NCBI GenBank assembly: GCA_964573995.1
Contig: CAZNLH010000001.1
Span: 186,001 to 250,000, forward strand
Reading direction: 5' to 3'
Source of the DNA: CAZNLH01 sp964573995
GTDB taxonomy: Bacteria > Gemmatimonadota > CAZMKB01 > CAZNLH01
Length of the DNA stretch: 64,000 nt
A program made the position numbers and the translations under genes. Below the pieces are notes generated by a model, which was not told the origin of the DNA, did no database searches, and saw only the letters and a list, made by a program, of their open reading frames with translations. Numbering within the stretch: position 1 is the first letter of the stretch; every line of letters starts with the position of its first letter. Below, piece after piece: positions 54,876-63,703 of this stretch.

Positions 54876-55760
54876 TCAGACGAACCAACTCCTTAAGACC
54901 CCACGGATGATATCCCGGAGAGAAGCAATCCCGATGAGTTTTCCCTCCTTCACAACCGGTATCCTCCTCACTTTCTTGTTTATCATCAATGCGGCGACCT
55001 CTGTGATAGGTGTATCCTCGGATATACACATCACGCTCCTTGACATAATGTCTTTTGCCTTGTATCGCCCGCCGATGTCCTCTTCCATTCCCGCCTCCCC
55101 GTCTCGCTGATCGGATTCTCCAAGGGTAGTCATGAATTCCGGTAAAAAGACCCTTACAAGATCGGACTCCGTAATCACGCCGAGGACCTTCTTGTCTCGA
55201 TCCGTCACCATTAGTCCACCCCTTCCCTTAAAAACCATGAGGTCTACGACAGTCTTCAGGGGATCATCGCTTTCCACAGTCACAAAATCCCTTCTCATCA
55301 CGTCCCTGACCAGGATCCGAGGATTCAGGGCGATACTCGAAGATTCGATCACCTTCAGCACCTCAACAGGATCTCCGGCTCTCCTCATCCTTGACACGAG
55401 TTCCCCACTCGAGACCAGCGTCCTGAGGGCCGCAGAGACCTGCAGGTAGAACTTCGGTGACTTCCTGGGCGTGGTCAGCAGGAAAAGCAAGGTTCCCTCC
55501 GCATACCCCATCAATTTCATCCCGAGCCGCGAGTCCCCGATCTCCGGTATCGTCAAGTGGAACAGGGCGACATTCTCGGCCAACTTCAACCCCCCCCTCC
55601 TGATCTGCGGGGAGAGTTGCTCCAGATAGGCCTTTTTCACCTCTCCCTCGGGATCCTCGGGCAAAACCATGTCCAGGATCTCGGCAAGAGATTCTCTGAT
55701 GGGGGAGATATCAGGGGTAATAATGAGCAGGTTCTCATCAAACAATGAGACGAGCTTCAT
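54876..55760 (-). CDS. EIIA-like plus tandem CBS-domain protein
   Basis: 294 aa, soluble. Residues 1 to ~150 resemble the fructose-type PTS EIIA fold, with a His68 in ENVALFHLTIPEIG near the position of the phosphorylation site, though the flanking motif is changed. Two CBS domains follow, at about 153-208 (RDVMRRDFVTVESDDPLKTVV ... GVITESDLVRVF) and about 236-290 (KDIMSRSVMCISEDTPITEV ... GIASLRDIIRG). CBS pairs usually bind adenine nucleotides. The combination suggests a sensor of energy state. It sits between sucD and ndk; both deal with nucleotide triphosphates. No partner protein is known here. Confidence 0.8.
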   Translation of the reverse strand: MKLVSLFDENLLIITPDISPIRESLAEILDMVLPEDPEGEVKKAYLEQLSPQIRRGGLKLAENVALFHLTIPEIGDSRLGMKLMGYAEGTLLFLLTTPRKSPKFYLQVSAALRTLVSSGELVSRMRRAGDPVEVLKVIESSSIALNPRILVRDVMRRDFVTVESDDPLKTVVDLMVFKGRGGLMVTDRDKKVLGVITESDLVRVFLPEFMTTLGESDQRDGEAGMEEDIGGRYKAKDIMSRSVMCISEDTPITEVAALMINKKVRRIPVVKEGKLIGIASLRDIIRGVLRSWFV

Positions 55761-55887
55761 GGTCCTTCTTCCTTGTTAGGGTCGGGGGCCTCTATGCTTA
55801 TCATTCCACGGAAGACAATCTACATTGAACCGTTCATCCCGTGAATTCGGGACCAATATGGATTACTCTGGTTTGCCCGGATCTTCC

Positions 55888-56754
55888 TTACAGGCGCTTG
55901 CTCAAGGAGACCGCTATTTCGTCAGGTTTGGGGGCCACGGCCACTCCCGCCTTCTCAAAGGCCTCGATCTTCTCGCGGGCTGTACCGCCCGAACCCTGGA
56001 TAATGGCGCCTGCATGACCCATCCTCTTGCCCGGTGGAGCCGTCTGCCCGGTTACGAAGGCAACCACCGGCTTTCTCATCTTTTGTTCTATATACTGGGC
56101 CGCGCGTTGTTCATCAAGACCCCCAATTTCACCGATCAGTACAACTGCATCCGTTTCGTCATCCCTCTCGAAGAGTTCAAGGCATTCAATGAAATTGGTC
56201 CCTATTATCGAATCCCCTCCGATCCCGACGCAGGTTGACTGTCCGAAGCCGGCCGAAGTCAACTGGAACACTATCTCATAGGTCAGCGTCCCACTTCGGG
56301 ATATCACACCGATGGGGCCCGGCCTGAATATATGTCCTGGAAGGATCCCAACCTTTGACTTCCCGGGACTGATCACGCCCGGGCAATTCGGGCCTATCAA
56401 CCTGACACCCCTCTCCCTGATAAAGCGATAGAGCCTCGCCATGTCCAGGACCGGTATGCCCTCGGTAATACAGACGATGGTCTTCACCCCTGCGTATGCG
56501 GCTTCATAAACGGCATCAACCGCGAAGGCGGGCGGGACATAGACAATGGACGTGTTGGCCCCGGTGGCCTGTACCGCATCAATGGCAGAATCAAAGACAG
56601 GAATACCCTCAAAGCGCATCCCACCCTTTCCGGGTGTAACGCCGGCTACCACCTGTGTTCCATAAGCCACCATCTGCTTCGTGTGAAATGATCCATCCCT
56701 GCCGGTAATACCCTGGACAAGGAGCCGTGTCCCCTTATCAACTATAATGCTCAT
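55888..56754 (-). CDS. sucD: Succinate-CoA ligase alpha subunit
   Basis: TCA cycle, substrate-level NTP synthesis; 288 aa. The N-terminus [20 protein letters not shown] holds the CoA-binding loop, [10 protein letters not shown] follows, and the phosphorylated His is in [15 protein letters not shown]. It lies 60 nt after sucC in the same direction. Confidence 0.97.
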   Translation of the reverse strand: MSIIVDKGTRLLVQGITGRDGSFHTKQMVAYGTQVVAGVTPGKGGMRFEGIPVFDSAIDAVQATGANTSIVYVPPAFAVDAVYEAAYAGVKTIVCITEGIPVLDMARLYRFIRERGVRLIGPNCPGVISPGKSKVGILPGHIFRPGPIGVISRSGTLTYEIVFQLTSAGFGQSTCVGIGGDSIIGTNFIECLELFERDDETDAVVLIGEIGGLDEQRAAQYIEQKMRKPVVAFVTGQTAPPGKRMGHAGAIIQGSGGTAREKIEAFEKAGVAVAPKPDEIAVSLSKRL

Positions 56755-56814
56755 CTAACCATCTCCTTCAGGTTTATCATTACGAACATCATCGAGTTCA
56801 CGAAAGGAAGTCCA

Positions 56815-57951
56815 TCAAGCGGCCTTGGCGCGCTCTACAACCTTCCTGACCGCCTCATCCATCGAGTTCGTAGCAGACAGGCCGAGACCCTTCAGGATAT
56901 CGATCCCCTGCTCTTCATTCGTTCCCGTCAAGCGGATTACGACAGGCACTTCGACCTCCCTGGCAGCAAGGAAGTCTTTCACCCCGTTGGCAACGTCGTC
57001 ACACCGGGTTATTCCCCCGAAGATATTCAACAGGATGGACTTGACATCACTGTCAAGGGAGATTATATCGAGGGCCGTCGTAACCTTGTCCGGGCTGGAA
57101 CTACCTCCAATATCAAGGAAATTCGCAGGTTCGGCCCCGTAATATTTGATAAGGTCCATTGTCGCCATCGCTAGGCCCGCTCCGTTGACAATACATCCAA
57201 CATCCCCGTGCAGTTTGACGTAACTCAACCCCTTTGACCTTGCCAGCCGTTCCGTCACCGCCAGGTCCTCTTCCTCGCGCAATGCCCGGAACTCCTCATG
57301 CCTGAACATCGCATTGTCGTCAATCGTCACCTTTGCATCGATTGCCCAGACCTCCTCTGAAGGCGACAGTATGATGGGATTAATTTCTACAAGGGATGCG
57401 TCTTCTCGCTCCATTAACCCATACATTCCTGCGAAAACACCGGCCATCACCCTGGACACCTTTGGATCCGGGTTGAGATAACCGGCTATTGCACGGGATT
57501 GGAAAGGGAGCAGGCCGTAAACCGGGTCGATGGGCCACTTCTTGATCTTCTCAGGGCTCTTCTTCGCTACCTGCTCGATCTCCACGCCTCCCTCCTTGCA
57601 CGCGATAAACATCGGTCCCTTGGAATCCCGCTCAACAAGGAGGCTGATGTAATATTCGTGTAATATCTCCACGGCCCTGGCCACGAGGACCTTGTCTACC
57701 CGGTATCCCCTGATATCCATCCCCAGTATGGCATCCGCCACCCTTCCTGCCTCCTCCGGGCCGTGAGCCAGTTTTACGCCGCCCGCCTTGCCCCTTCCAC
57801 CCGTAAGTACCTGCGCCTTGACAACTACCTTCCCCCCAATTTCGCCGGCCACACTCTCAGCCTCCGACGGCGTTGCTGCCGGCTTTCCGACAGGCACTGG
57901 TATTCCGTATTCGGAAAAGAGATTGCGTGCCTGGTGTTCATAGAGTTTCAT
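56815..57951 (-). CDS. sucC: Succinate-CoA ligase beta subunit
   Basis: Nucleotide-binding subunit; 378 aa from the ATG at 57951 (MKLYEHQARNLFSEYG, the normal start). ATP-grasp features are VVVKAQVLTGGRGKAGGVKL, VEINPIILSPSE and the C-terminal NIFGGITRCDDVANG and RLTGTNEEQG. The longer frame to 58020 runs into arcC and lacks support. It follows arcC by 55 nt. Confidence 0.97.
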   Translation of the reverse strand: MKLYEHQARNLFSEYGIPVPVGKPAATPSEAESVAGEIGGKVVVKAQVLTGGRGKAGGVKLAHGPEEAGRVADAILGMDIRGYRVDKVLVARAVEILHEYYISLLVERDSKGPMFIACKEGGVEIEQVAKKSPEKIKKWPIDPVYGLLPFQSRAIAGYLNPDPKVSRVMAGVFAGMYGLMEREDASLVEINPIILSPSEEVWAIDAKVTIDDNAMFRHEEFRALREEEDLAVTERLARSKGLSYVKLHGDVGCIVNGAGLAMATMDLIKYYGAEPANFLDIGGSSSPDKVTTALDIISLDSDVKSILLNIFGGITRCDDVANGVKDFLAAREVEVPVVIRLTGTNEEQGIDILKGLGLSATNSMDEAVRKVVERAKAA

Positions 57952-58006
57952 TCCAACATCGATCCTTTCACTATCCCTCTGTTCATTCTTACAAGAAGGC
58001 CGGGCC

Positions 58007-58957
58007 TCAGCCAGGAACAATCCTGGTGCCGGCCCTTCCTTCTACGGCCTCGAACGCCTCACCTATTGAGGCTATCACCACCCCCTCGCCACCTCTTTGA
58101 AGAAAGTCTATGGCCGCTTCGATCTTTGGTCCCATGTTGGCACGCGGAAAATGTCCCTCCTCGAGATATGCGGCCGCCTGGTGGATGTCCATTACATCGA
58201 TCTCCTCCTGTGATTCAGTCCCGAAGTGGAGATAGACTTTTTTAGTATCGGTCAGTATTACGAGGAGACTCGCCCCGATTTCAGAGGCCAGGATCGCGGA
58301 GGTCCTGTCCTTGTCAATGACACCATCGACCCCCTCCAGGGTCCCATCATTCTCGACGTACGCCGGCACCCCTCCACCTCCCGCCGTCACCACGATGATC
58401 CCATCATCGGCGAGTCGCTTTATCACCCCTGCCGAGAGGACCCTCCTCGGCAGGGGTGAGGGCACCACCCTCCTCCACCCCGATTCCCCCTCCCGTCTCA
58501 TGTCCCACCCCATCTCTTCCACCAGTTTCTTGGCTTCCCTCTCAGTGTAATGAAGCCCGACAAATTTATTTGGATTAGTCATCGAAGGATCATCTCGATC
58601 CACGACCACCTGGGTGATGATGGTCACAATATCCCTCTCGATCCCCTCCAAAAGCAAACGGTTCCCCAGGGATTGCTCTATCATGTAACCCATTCCACCA
58701 GCCACGTCCGCTACACAGATACCCACGGGCAGTTCGGGCGCTACGGCCCTGGCCATTTCAACACGCATCATGGCATTGCCCACCTGTGGTCCGTTTCCGT
58801 GTGTGATAGCAAGATTATACCCCTCGCGGATGAGTCTTACCACGCTCCCAAGGCTTTCACGCGAGTGATGGAACTGGTTGGCAATCGTGTCGACTTCTCT
58901 ACCAGGAGAGATTGCGTTCCCTCCGAGGGCAACGACCGCCAGTTTTCCGCTCATCAT
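58007..58957 (-). CDS. arcC: Carbamate kinase
   Basis: Makes ATP from carbamoyl phosphate, or runs in reverse; 316 aa. Amino-acid-kinase fold motifs are VVALGGNAI, AITHGNGPQVGNAM, TAGGGGVPAYVEND and the FPRANMGPKIEAAIDFL substrate region near the C-terminus. No arginine deiminase or ornithine carbamoyltransferase genes flank it. It lies 30 nt after the cDPGS-like gene. Confidence 0.95.
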   Translation of the reverse strand: MMSGKLAVVALGGNAISPGREVDTIANQFHHSRESLGSVVRLIREGYNLAITHGNGPQVGNAMMRVEMARAVAPELPVGICVADVAGGMGYMIEQSLGNRLLLEGIERDIVTIITQVVVDRDDPSMTNPNKFVGLHYTEREAKKLVEEMGWDMRREGESGWRRVVPSPLPRRVLSAGVIKRLADDGIIVVTAGGGGVPAYVENDGTLEGVDGVIDKDRTSAILASEIGASLLVILTDTKKVYLHFGTESQEEIDVMDIHQAAAYLEEGHFPRANMGPKIEAAIDFLQRGGEGVVIASIGEAFEAVEGRAGTRIVPG

Positions 58958-58987
58958 TGCTACCTTTTCTTCACGGATACAGGGAGG

Positions 58988-60310
58988 TCAATCCAACATC
59001 TCATCGAGGAGATCCTCGAGGTTTGGATGCCCGATCTCCTGGAGTTCATAGTTGATGCGGAGGTGAGGGTGGCGGATATCCATGATCTTCGCCAGATCAA
59101 CCGGTGTGGCAATGATGACCAGATCACACGGCGTCTTGTTTATGGTCTCGGCCAGGTCGGCGATCTGCTGAGCCCCATATCCCATGGCTGGAATCAATTG
59201 CCCAATCTCTGGATACCGCTCGAAAGTCTCTTTTATTGAGCCGACCAAGAACGGCCTCGGATCGACGAGTTCAGCGGCACCGAAGCGCTGGGCCGCGATA
59301 ACCCCGGCTCCATAAGGCATTTCACCGTGAGTAAGTGTCGGTCCATCTTCTATTACGAGGACCCGCTTCCCCTTGATCATGGAGGAGTCCGCAACACCGA
59401 TGGGTGAGGTTGCCTCGACAATCCTCGCGCCAGGATTGGCCTCTTGCACGTTCTCTACCACCATCATAACATCTTCATAATCGGCGGTGTCTACCTTGTT
59501 TATGACGACGATATCCGCCATCCTGAGGTTCGACTCGCCCGGGTAATACATGAGTTCGTGTCCGGGACGGTGGGGATCCGCCACGGTAATGTGAATATCA
59601 GGGCGGAAGAAGGGGAGGTCATTGTTGCCGCCATCCCATATAATATAATCGGCTTCCTCCTCGGCGGCCGCCAGTATCCTCCCGTAGTCCACCCCGGCGA
59701 ATACTACCGTTCCGTTATTGATATGCGGTTCATACTCTTCCCTCTCCTCGATCGTGCATTTTTGCTCGTCGAGGTCTTCGATGGAAGCAAAACGTTGAAT
59801 GGCCTGTCTGCCTAAGTCTCCATACGGCATTGGATGCCTTACTACCACCACCCTCTTGCCGCGCCCTTTCAGTATTCCGGTGACCCGCCTTGTCGTCTGG
59901 CTCTTTCCACATCCGGTCCTCACCGCACAGATGCTGATCACCGGTTTCGAAGATGACAACATGGTCGCCCTGCATCCCAAGAGCATGAAATTGGCCCCGG
60001 CAACAGAGATTCTGCTGGCGCAATGCATCACATATTCATGAGAGACGTCACTGTACGAGAAGACAACCAGTTCGATGTCTCTCTCCCTGATAATTTCTTC
60101 CAACTCTTCCTCCGGAAGGATCTGGATACCTTCCGGGTAATTTTCTCCCGCAAGGGAAGGGGGATACCGCCTTCCCTCTATATTGGGTATCTGGGTGGCG
60201 GTAAAGGCAATCACGTCATAGAGGGGATTGTCCCGGAAAAATGAATTGAAGTTGTGGAAATCTCTTCCAGCCGCACCCATTATGACCGTTCTGATCCTAT
60301 CTTGATCCAT
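58988..60310 (-). CDS. Cyclic 2,3-diphosphoglycerate synthetase-like P-loop GTPase
   Basis: 440 aa. N-terminal Rossmann-like domain (VIMGAAGRDFHNFN and IAFTATQIPNIEGRRYP), then the P-loop VRTGCGKSQTTR near residues 130-141 and NKVDTADYEDV later. It resembles the cDPGS family of methanogens (cyclic diphosphoglycerate synthesis), which has many bacterial members of unproven function, often called GTPases. The C-terminus includes GAGVIAAQRFGAAELVDPRP. Position next to carbamate kinase recurs in my memory of bacterial genomes, but I cannot verify it here. Substrate unknown. Confidence 0.82.
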   Translation of the reverse strand: MDQDRIRTVIMGAAGRDFHNFNSFFRDNPLYDVIAFTATQIPNIEGRRYPPSLAGENYPEGIQILPEEELEEIIRERDIELVVFSYSDVSHEYVMHCASRISVAGANFMLLGCRATMLSSSKPVISICAVRTGCGKSQTTRRVTGILKGRGKRVVVVRHPMPYGDLGRQAIQRFASIEDLDEQKCTIEEREEYEPHINNGTVVFAGVDYGRILAAAEEEADYIIWDGGNNDLPFFRPDIHITVADPHRPGHELMYYPGESNLRMADIVVINKVDTADYEDVMMVVENVQEANPGARIVEATSPIGVADSSMIKGKRVLVIEDGPTLTHGEMPYGAGVIAAQRFGAAELVDPRPFLVGSIKETFERYPEIGQLIPAMGYGAQQIADLAETINKTPCDLVIIATPVDLAKIMDIRHPHLRINYELQEIGHPNLEDLLDEMLD

Positions 60311-60375
60311 CTCTTATCGCTCCCTCGTTAATCACTTGAACAGCCTGGCACCTCTTTCCAGCCGGCGCTTCAACG

Positions 60376-61749
60376 CTATTGTTCCTCTGACGATCCACAT
60401 GTACCACCCGCTTCCGCAACAACACCCATGACTTCTTTCTTGATCTCATTCAACCGCGACTCACTATCCGCCTCGAACCTCAGGACGAGAACCGGTTGTG
60501 TGTTGGATGCCCTTACGAGTCCCCATCCCCCCGGGAACAGCACCCTTGCTCCATCCACATCAATGACTTCATGGTCCCTCTGGAAGTGATTCTTTACCTC
60601 CCGTACGACGTCGAATTTCAGCCGATCAGGGCAATCCACCCGGATCTCAGGTGTGGATACGTAGTGGTGGATGTCCGACAGGAGTCCGGATAGCGGCACA
60701 TTCGCACGTGAACAAATACCTATCAACCGGCTTGCCGCGTATATGGCATCATCATATCCGAAGTACCTATCCGCGAAGAACATGTGCCCGCTCATCTCTC
60801 CGCCCAGTATCGCCCCTTCCTCCTTCATCTTCTTCTTGATGAGCGAGTGTCCGGTACTGCTCATTATCGGCCTTCCGCCCAGCCTCCGAATCTCATCTAT
60901 GAGGGCCTGCGAGCACTTTACCTCGAAAACGATACTGGCAGGTCCCTTCGACAACACTTCCCGCGCGAAGAGAATGAGGAGATGATCCCCCCAGATGATC
61001 TTGCCCACCTCATCCACGACACCGATCCGGTCCGCATCCCCGTCGAAGGCGACCCCGAGGTCCGCCCCCTCCCTGACGACAGTCTCTATCAAGGAGACAA
61101 GATTGCCGGGTATAGTCGGGTCGGGGTGGTGATTCGGGAACCTGCCATCAGGTTCCGAGTAGAGTTCGACTACTTCGCAACCTGCACCCCTGAAGAGACC
61201 TGGAGCCACGAGACCTCCCATCCCGTTTCCGGAATCGATTACAACCTTGAGCCTCCTCGAGACGGCAATGTCTTTCGCCAGATAGGACTCGTACCGTTTC
61301 AGCAGTTCGAGCCCCTCTACTTCCCCCCTGCCTACCTCAAAGTCGTCCGACTCCATGATCGAGGCAATTCGACGTATCTCCTCTCCGTACAGCGTGGAAT
61401 GCCCGACAGCGACCTTGAACCCGTTGTACTCGGGTGGATTATGACTGCCGGTTATCATCACCCCACCATCCACCCCGAGGGTATGGAGGCCGAAATAGTG
61501 GCACGGCGTGGGTATGAGGCCCGCGTCGAGCACGGATACACCCGTAGAGAGAACGCCACTGACCAGGGAGTCCCTCAGGCCCGGGGAACTCAGCCGGCAA
61601 TCTCTGCCGACCAGGGCCCTCTTGCCCCCTGAGCGCCTCAAGTAAGTTCCGAAGGCCCGCCCCAACCCATCAACTGTCGCCGGGGTCAGGTCGCTCGCGA
61701 CCTCGCCACGGATATCGTATTCGCGAATGATGTATGGGTTGAAATCCAT
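60376..61749 (-). CDS. Phosphomannomutase/phosphoglucomutase (AlgC/ManB type)
   Basis: Interconverts hexose 1- and 6-phosphates for surface polysaccharide precursors; 457 aa. The phosphoserine loop is MITGSHNPPEYNGFK, the Mg site DGDADRIGVVDE and the sugar loop GGEMSGHMFF. The C-terminal phosphate-binding RASNTQPVLVLRFE is present. The ATG at 61749 has AAGGGG about 8 nt upstream; the frame extends to 61830 but into the terminator hairpin. First gene after that terminator, only 35 nt away. Confidence 0.93.
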   Translation of the reverse strand: MDFNPYIIREYDIRGEVASDLTPATVDGLGRAFGTYLRRSGGKRALVGRDCRLSSPGLRDSLVSGVLSTGVSVLDAGLIPTPCHYFGLHTLGVDGGVMITGSHNPPEYNGFKVAVGHSTLYGEEIRRIASIMESDDFEVGRGEVEGLELLKRYESYLAKDIAVSRRLKVVIDSGNGMGGLVAPGLFRGAGCEVVELYSEPDGRFPNHHPDPTIPGNLVSLIETVVREGADLGVAFDGDADRIGVVDEVGKIIWGDHLLILFAREVLSKGPASIVFEVKCSQALIDEIRRLGGRPIMSSTGHSLIKKKMKEEGAILGGEMSGHMFFADRYFGYDDAIYAASRLIGICSRANVPLSGLLSDIHHYVSTPEIRVDCPDRLKFDVVREVKNHFQRDHEVIDVDGARVLFPGGWGLVRASNTQPVLVLRFEADSESRLNEIKKEVMGVVAEAGGTCGSSEEQ

Positions 61750-61783
61750 AAAACACGCCCCTTGCGATCTGCACCCTTTTAAT

Positions 61784-61819
61784 GAAGAAAAATCGCCATA
61801 GTGTATCCACTGTGGCGAT
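61784..61819 (-). terminator. Intrinsic terminator downstream of mdh
   Basis: On the minus strand a 12-bp stem (61808-61819 pairing with 61792-61803, one G-U pair) with a 4-nt loop is followed by TTTTCTTC. It lies 80 nt after the mdh stop. Because the next gene starts only 35 nt further on, it could also act as an attenuator. Confidence 0.85.
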
Positions 61820-61898
61820 CTCCCCCGCAATTACAGATATCCTGCCAGTTCCCCACACCGGCGACTTTTCCACAATCCAGGGGACAAGGGAGGGGATA

Positions 61899-62822
61899 TT
61901 ACAGTTCCATCTTCTCGATGTTCGCCCTCACATGGGAAGCGGAAAGATTCAGGGCCTCCCGTTCCTCTTCGGTCAGCTCTATCTCGATAATCTCCCTGAT
62001 CCCCCCCCGGCCGAGTTTGACCGGCACACCGATGAAGACATCCTTCAATCCATATTCCCCTTGCAGGTAAGCGGAACAGGGAAGGATCATCCGCTTGTCG
62101 TGTGCGATGCTGCGGACCATCTGGCAGACTGCGGAAGAAGGAGCATAATAGGCACTTCCAGTCTTCAAGTATCCCACGATTTCTGCACCGCCCTTCCGGG
62201 TCCGCCGGACGAGTTCGTTGATCTCCCCTTCATTCATAAAATGGCTCAATGGGATCCCCGCAACCGTCGAGTACCTCGGAAGTGGCACCATGGAATCTCC
62301 GTGCCCCCCAAGGACCATTGCCTGAATGTCTTCCACGGAGACATCCAGTTTCATCGCGATAAAGGACCTGAACCTGGCGGTATCCAGTATACCCGCCATG
62401 CCGATGACCCGCTCCGGAGGAAAGCCGGTGACCTTCATTGCCAGGTACGCCATTATATCCAGCGGATTCGATACCATTATGATAACGGCGTCCGGCGAAC
62501 TCCCCTTTATCTCCTCGCTGACCGCCTTTATGATGTTCATGTTCTTCATGAGGAGATCATCACGGCTCATCCCCGGTTTTCTTGCCAGCCCTGCCGTGAT
62601 GACGATGAAATCGGAGCCTGCAGTGGGCTTGTAAGAGTTTACTCCCCTGATCGAGGTGTCGAATCGCCTTACTGGTGACGACTCCCACATGTCAAGGGCC
62701 TTTCCCTGTGGAATCCCTTCCAGTATGTCAAGGAGGTACACCTCCCGGAAGATATCCATTTCCGCCAGTTTATTCGCTGTCGTTGCCCCGACATTACCTG
62801 CGCCGACGACTGTTACCTTCAT
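61899..62822 (-). CDS. mdh: Malate dehydrogenase (LDH-like type)
   Basis: Oxidises malate to oxaloacetate; 307 aa. The NAD motif is [16 protein letters not shown]. The substrate-side Arg is in [16 protein letters not shown], the catalytic Asp-His pair in [13 protein letters not shown] and [13 protein letters not shown]. The acidic LDILEG after the second strand suggests NAD. GGAGGAG ribosome site before the ATG. A good -35 (TTGACA, 62878-62883) lies upstream, but I see no convincing -10. Confidence 0.96.
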   Translation of the reverse strand: MKVTVVGAGNVGATTANKLAEMDIFREVYLLDILEGIPQGKALDMWESSPVRRFDTSIRGVNSYKPTAGSDFIVITAGLARKPGMSRDDLLMKNMNIIKAVSEEIKGSSPDAVIIMVSNPLDIMAYLAMKVTGFPPERVIGMAGILDTARFRSFIAMKLDVSVEDIQAMVLGGHGDSMVPLPRYSTVAGIPLSHFMNEGEINELVRRTRKGGAEIVGYLKTGSAYYAPSSAVCQMVRSIAHDKRMILPCSAYLQGEYGLKDVFIGVPVKLGRGGIREIIEIELTEEEREALNLSASHVRANIEKMEL

Positions 62823-62921
62823 GATCGATCTCCTCCCCTATCCTGTTGTGATGAAAAACATTGTGAATGCTCAAAATGTCAAGAAATGAAGGAATACAAC
62901 GAGATAGAGGGGATATACACC

Positions 62922-63176
62922 TCAGTGGGGGTAAACGCTGACTCGTTTCTTGCTTCGACCCATCCGTTCAAACGTGACGATCCCATTCGCAACCGAGTAA
63001 ATCGTATAATCAGAGCCCATTTTCACGTTGAGCCCAGGGTGAAACTTCGTACCGCGCTGCCTGATAAGGATGTTGCCCGCCACTACGCTCTCTCCGCCGA
63101 ATTTCTTGATGCCCAGCCTCCGGCCGGCACTATCCCTGCCGTTCCTTGAACTTCCCATTCCCTTTTTATGCGCCAT
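62922..63176 (-). CDS. rpmA: 50S ribosomal protein bL27
   Basis: 84 aa. It starts [23 protein letters not shown], the normal bL27 N-terminus reaching the peptidyl transferase centre, with no N-terminal cleaved extension as in Firmicutes. [15 protein letters not shown] follows. It lies 32 nt after rplU. Confidence 0.97.
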   Translation of the reverse strand: MAHKKGMGSSRNGRDSAGRRLGIKKFGGESVVAGNILIRQRGTKFHPGLNVKMGSDYTIYSVANGIVTFERMGRSKKRVSVYPH

Positions 63177-63208
63177 TTTCCTGACCTCTTATTGAGTGAA
63201 TGACAGGC

Positions 63209-63604
63209 CTATTCTTCAGCAGATGTCCCACTATCCGCCTCTTCTCCCTCATGCCCCAGCTGAGTTGTCACTTCCACTGGCTCTTCCTTTTCCCGTATTC
63301 CTATGCTCTTTATGTGTACCTCAGTATAGCCCTGCCTGTGTCCCTGTTTCTGCTGATACCCCTTCCTGCGCTTGTACTTGAATATCACCTGCTTGTCATC
63401 GCGACCGTGACCCAGTATTTCAGCCTTCGCGTAAGCACCCTTTATCGTAGGAGCGCCCGTGTACCGTTTATCACCCGTAGATAAAAGGAGGACTTCCCTG
63501 AAGGTGTACTCTTCACCAACCTTGCAGTGAAGTGTCGGCACCCTCAACTTCATATCTTCGGTGATCTTGAACTGTTTGCCACCCGTTCGAATTATTGCAA
63601 ACAT
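63209..63604 (-). CDS. rplU: 50S ribosomal protein bL21
   Basis: 131 aa against a usual ~103. The core starts FAIIRTGGKQFKI and ends with the KRRKGYQQKQGHRQGYTEVHI rRNA-binding stretch. After it comes an acidic tail of about 30 residues, rich in Glu, that is not part of the usual protein. The gene is followed by rpmA. Confidence 0.96.
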   Translation of the reverse strand: MFAIIRTGGKQFKITEDMKLRVPTLHCKVGEEYTFREVLLLSTGDKRYTGAPTIKGAYAKAEILGHGRDDKQVIFKYKRRKGYQQKQGHRQGYTEVHIKSIGIREKEEPVEVTTQLGHEGEEADSGTSAEE

Positions 63605-63639
63605 GGCAATGATCCTGATTCAGACTTGAAACACGAGCA

Positions 63640-63660
63640 CCCTTTAACGCCTATAAAGGG
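63640..63660 (-). promoter_or_regulatory. Stem-loop in the rplU leader
   Basis: CCCTTTA and TAAAGGG form a 7-bp stem with a 7-nt loop between the predicted transcription start and the rplU ATG. Ribosomal-protein leaders of this kind can carry feedback control, but no such role is shown here. Confidence 0.5.
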
Positions 63661-63674
63661 AATTCAGCCAAGGC

Positions 63675-63703
63675 AATATAAATATCTTAAGACATATTGT
63701 CAA
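63675..63703 (-). promoter_or_regulatory. Sigma-70 promoter of rplU-rpmA
   Basis: On the minus strand, a perfect TTGACA (63698-63703) whose bases overlap the stop codon of the upstream RNase G gene, a 17-nt spacer and TATATT (63675-63680). Confidence 0.85.
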
